Of a stretch of DNA of 64,000 nt, positions 62,230 through 64,000 are shown one piece after another. The position numbers and the translations under genes are program-made. The first letter of the stretch is position 1. The number at the start of each line of letters is the position of its first letter. Source of the stretch: Pseudomonas fluorescens (GTDB taxonomy: Bacteria > Pseudomonadota > Gammaproteobacteria > Pseudomonadales > Pseudomonadaceae); the NCBI RefSeq assembly GCF_000802965.1, contig NZ_JSAK01000005.1, positions 1 through 64,000 on the forward strand, read 5' to 3'. The notes under the pieces are model-generated. The model made no database searches, was not told where the DNA came from, and worked only from the letters and a program-made list of their open reading frames with translations.

Positions 62230-63249
62230 CTATCGGTACAACACTTTCTCCGCCAACTCATCCGCCACCCGCGCCGGCGACCGTTTTTCCGCCTGGGCGT
62301 GGGCGAAAACCTCGGTGAGTCGCGAACTGATTTTCGACAGGTGCGCGGTGATAGTCCCCAGCTCTTCGCCCCGGTGCTTGAGCGAAACGTAGATCAACCC
62401 GCCGGCATTGATCACGTAGTCCGGCGCATAAAGGATACCCCGCCGTTCCAACTGATCGGCAACGTCCAGATGAGTCAGCTGATTGTTCGCCGAACCGGCC
62501 ACTGCCGAGCAGCGCAGTTGCGTCACGCTGTGACTGTTCAGCACCCCGCCCAGACCGCATGGCGCGAGAATGTCACATGGCGTGCTGAGCAGAGCGTCGT
62601 TGGCAATCGGGTGCGCGCCGAGTTGCTCCATCGCCAATTGCACCTTGCCGTGATCGATATCGCTGACCAGCAGTTCAGCGCCAGCGGCGTGCAACTGTTC
62701 GGCCAAGGCAAAACCGACGTTGCCCAAGCCCTGGATAGCCACACGCAAGCCTTCAAGGTTATCGCTGCCCAGCCGTGCCATCGCCGTGGCACGAATACCG
62801 GTGAACACGCCCATCGCCGCATGCGGCGCAGGGTCGCCCGCCGAGGTGGTGCTGGTGACGTGTTGGGTCTGTTGGGCGATGCAATCCATGTCCGCCACCG
62901 AGGTGCCACTGTCGATAGCGGTGATGTAGCGCCCGTCGAGCTGATTGATGCAGCGCCCGAAGGCTTCGAACAACGCAGCACGATTGGCCACGTGAACGGG
63001 TCGAACAATCACCGCCACACCGCCACCCTGGGCCAGACCGGCCAGTGCCGCCTTGTAACTCATGCCTTGGGCAAGGCGCACTGCATCCTCGACCGCGGAC
63101 TCGTCGCTGGGATAGGCAAGGTAACGACACCCGCCCAGGGCAGGCCCCAAACGGCTGTTATGAATGGCAATGACCGCCTTCAACCCGGTGACCGGGTCGA
63201 CGCTCAGATGCAGCGATTCAAGGCGAGTGCTTTGCATGAGAGCGAACAT
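62230..63249 (-). CDS. leucine/valine-dehydrogenase-like protein, catalytic lysine replaced
   Basis: This 339-residue protein belongs to the Glu/Leu/Phe/Val dehydrogenases: QGMSYKAALAGL with K66, a GGG segment at 75-77, YITAIDSGTS, and the NAD motif GLGNVG. In the family the GGG is followed by the catalytic lysine (GGGKAVI; K80 in Bacillus leucine dehydrogenase). Here it is valine 78 (codon at 63016-63018), so ordinary deamination activity is doubtful. The rest looks intact. It may be an inactive or altered enzyme, or the base calls may be wrong. Confidence 0.88.
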   Translation of the reverse strand: MFALMQSTRLESLHLSVDPVTGLKAVIAIHNSRLGPALGGCRYLAYPSDESAVEDAVRLAQGMSYKAALAGLAQGGGVAVIVRPVHVANRAALFEAFGRCINQLDGRYITAIDSGTSVADMDCIAQQTQHVTSTTSAGDPAPHAAMGVFTGIRATAMARLGSDNLEGLRVAIQGLGNVGFALAEQLHAAGAELLVSDIDHGKVQLAMEQLGAHPIANDALLSTPCDILAPCGLGGVLNSHSVTQLRCSAVAGSANNQLTHLDVADQLERRGILYAPDYVINAGGLIYVSLKHRGEELGTITAHLSKISSRLTEVFAHAQAEKRSPARVADELAEKVLYR

Positions 63250-63432
63250 CGTAAGGCTCCCGAATCACTTCTTGTAGTCGCCAGTATAGGCTTGCGCCCG
63301 AAAATTGCAGAAGCACACCGGAATAAGCGGCGCCGCCAATCAGGCTTTCGGAAATAACTCCGGTACTCGCCTTTATGGCACTGGACGAATGCTGGAGACG
63401 GGGCTAAAACGAGGCATTGCCCGGAGATTTTG

Positions 63433-64000
63433 ATGACACCGCGCCAATCGTTTTTCGCCTGTGTACAACGTTCACCGCCCGCACTGTTCGAGGCGGCGCT
63501 ATACATTGCAGTCGAACACGACAAGGACGTGAACGTCGAAACGGTATTGAACGACTTCAAGGATCTGCAACAGCGGATCAGTAGCGGTTTGCCAATGCTG
63601 CCGGTGAGCGAATTGGCGCAACCGTTGTTACGGCGCTTGAATGATCTGGGTTTCGCCCAGGACGACTTCACGCCCTTGCGCCCGCAAGCGGCGTTAATCG
63701 ATAAAGTCCTTGAACGCCGGCGTGGTCAGCCACTGGCGTTGGGGATGATTGCACTGGAGTTGGCCAGAGGCCTGGAAATCCCCATGGTCGGAGTCAACTT
63801 CCCAGGCCATTTTCTGTTGCGGGTGCCGGGCGCCGATCACCTGCTTGACCCGTGCGGCGGCCGGCGGCTGTACCCCAATGATTGCCGTGAGCTTCTGCAT
63901 CGCCAGTACGGCCCGAACATGAAGCTCAGCGCCGAACACCTGGTCACCGCCGAGCCTGTGCAAATGCTCCAACGCCTGTCGCGCAACCTGCGTCAGCTGC
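63433..64000 (+). CDS. SirB1-family transglutaminase-like protein (5' part)
   Basis: This frame starts at ATG 63433 with GGAGA upstream and stays open to the window end, giving at least 189 residues. It matches the SirB1/transglutaminase-like_2 family: ALYIAVEHDKDVNVE, RGQPLALGMIALELARGLE and GVNFPGHFLLRV, then LLDPCGGRRLYPNDC. Family members are cytoplasmic and of unknown activity. The last part, often with TPR-like repeats, lies outside the window. Confidence 0.88.
   Translation, partial: MTPRQSFFACVQRSPPALFEAALYIAVEHDKDVNVETVLNDFKDLQQRISSGLPMLPVSELAQPLLRRLNDLGFAQDDFTPLRPQAALIDKVLERRRGQPLALGMIALELARGLEIPMVGVNFPGHFLLRVPGADHLLDPCGGRRLYPNDCRELLHRQYGPNMKLSAEHLVTAEPVQMLQRLSRNLRQL

Noticed and set aside
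1..64000. tRNA or rRNA genes
   Set aside because: I found no sequence with the clear T-loop or conserved rRNA stretches in the intergenic regions. A dedicated covariance-model search would be decisive.

Overview
The window looks like the chromosome of a Pseudomonas, most likely of the P. fluorescens complex. It has high GC and dense gene packing, many REP/REPIN palindromes of several families between genes, and typical pseudomonad loci: a cyoABCDE quinol oxidase, an hmp/norR pair, a DUF3509 gene, a LexA-controlled yebG, and a siderophore receptor with its own sigma factor and FecR. I see no rRNA, tRNA, CRISPR array, transposase or prophage. The species cannot be fixed from this sequence alone.

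Layout. 1-985: a small ion-channel gene, a duplicated fragment of its 3' end, REP DNA and a small exported protein. 986-12309: seven genes on the minus strand (alpha/beta hydrolase, DUF1302 outer-membrane protein, DUF1329 exported protein, YCF48 propeller, RND/MMPL transporter, acyl-CoA dehydrogenase, acyl-CoA ligase), facing a divergent AraC regulator at 12662-13705. This looks like a trans-envelope uptake and activation system for an unknown hydrophobic or acyl substrate. 13836-20228: seven more minus-strand genes (quinone oxidoreductase, TauD-type dioxygenase, BKACE-type C-C cleavage enzyme, MFS carrier, DsbA/FrnE thiol oxidoreductase, Rieske ferredoxin, YeiH-type sulfate/sulfite exporter), several with 4-base stop/start overlaps. 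I infer an uncharacterised catabolic operon, possibly for an organosulfonate.

20369-31105: a secreted small protein, a PhoD-like phosphatase, a P-loop kinase, a YefM-YoeB toxin-antitoxin pair, an ArgD-like aminotransferase with a divergent LysR, a PAS-GGDEF diguanylate cyclase, and exported MsrA and MsrB next to a divergent two-component system. 31235-33427: two proteins I do not recognise (one AT-richer than its surroundings) and a RidA protein. 33673-41261: cyoABCDE with a long upstream region carrying repeated TGTCGCAC boxes, then dsbB and hmp. norR (41418) diverges from hmp, and three NorR-type sites lie between them. 43268-50317: CheV, an acetyltransferase, small proteins, a hydroxyacid dehydrogenase, a DUF2165 membrane protein, an EamA exporter and an AraC regulator.

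50441-56852: a collinear iron-siderophore locus (DUF3649, PepSY reductase-like protein, DUF3325, ECF sigma factor, FecR, TonB receptor) behind a Fur-box-like sequence. 57175-64000: an HPF-like protein, LysR/sdaA, DUF3509 and psiE, yebG under a LexA box, a leucine-dehydrogenase-like protein lacking the expected catalytic lysine, and the start of a SirB1-type gene cut by the window edge.
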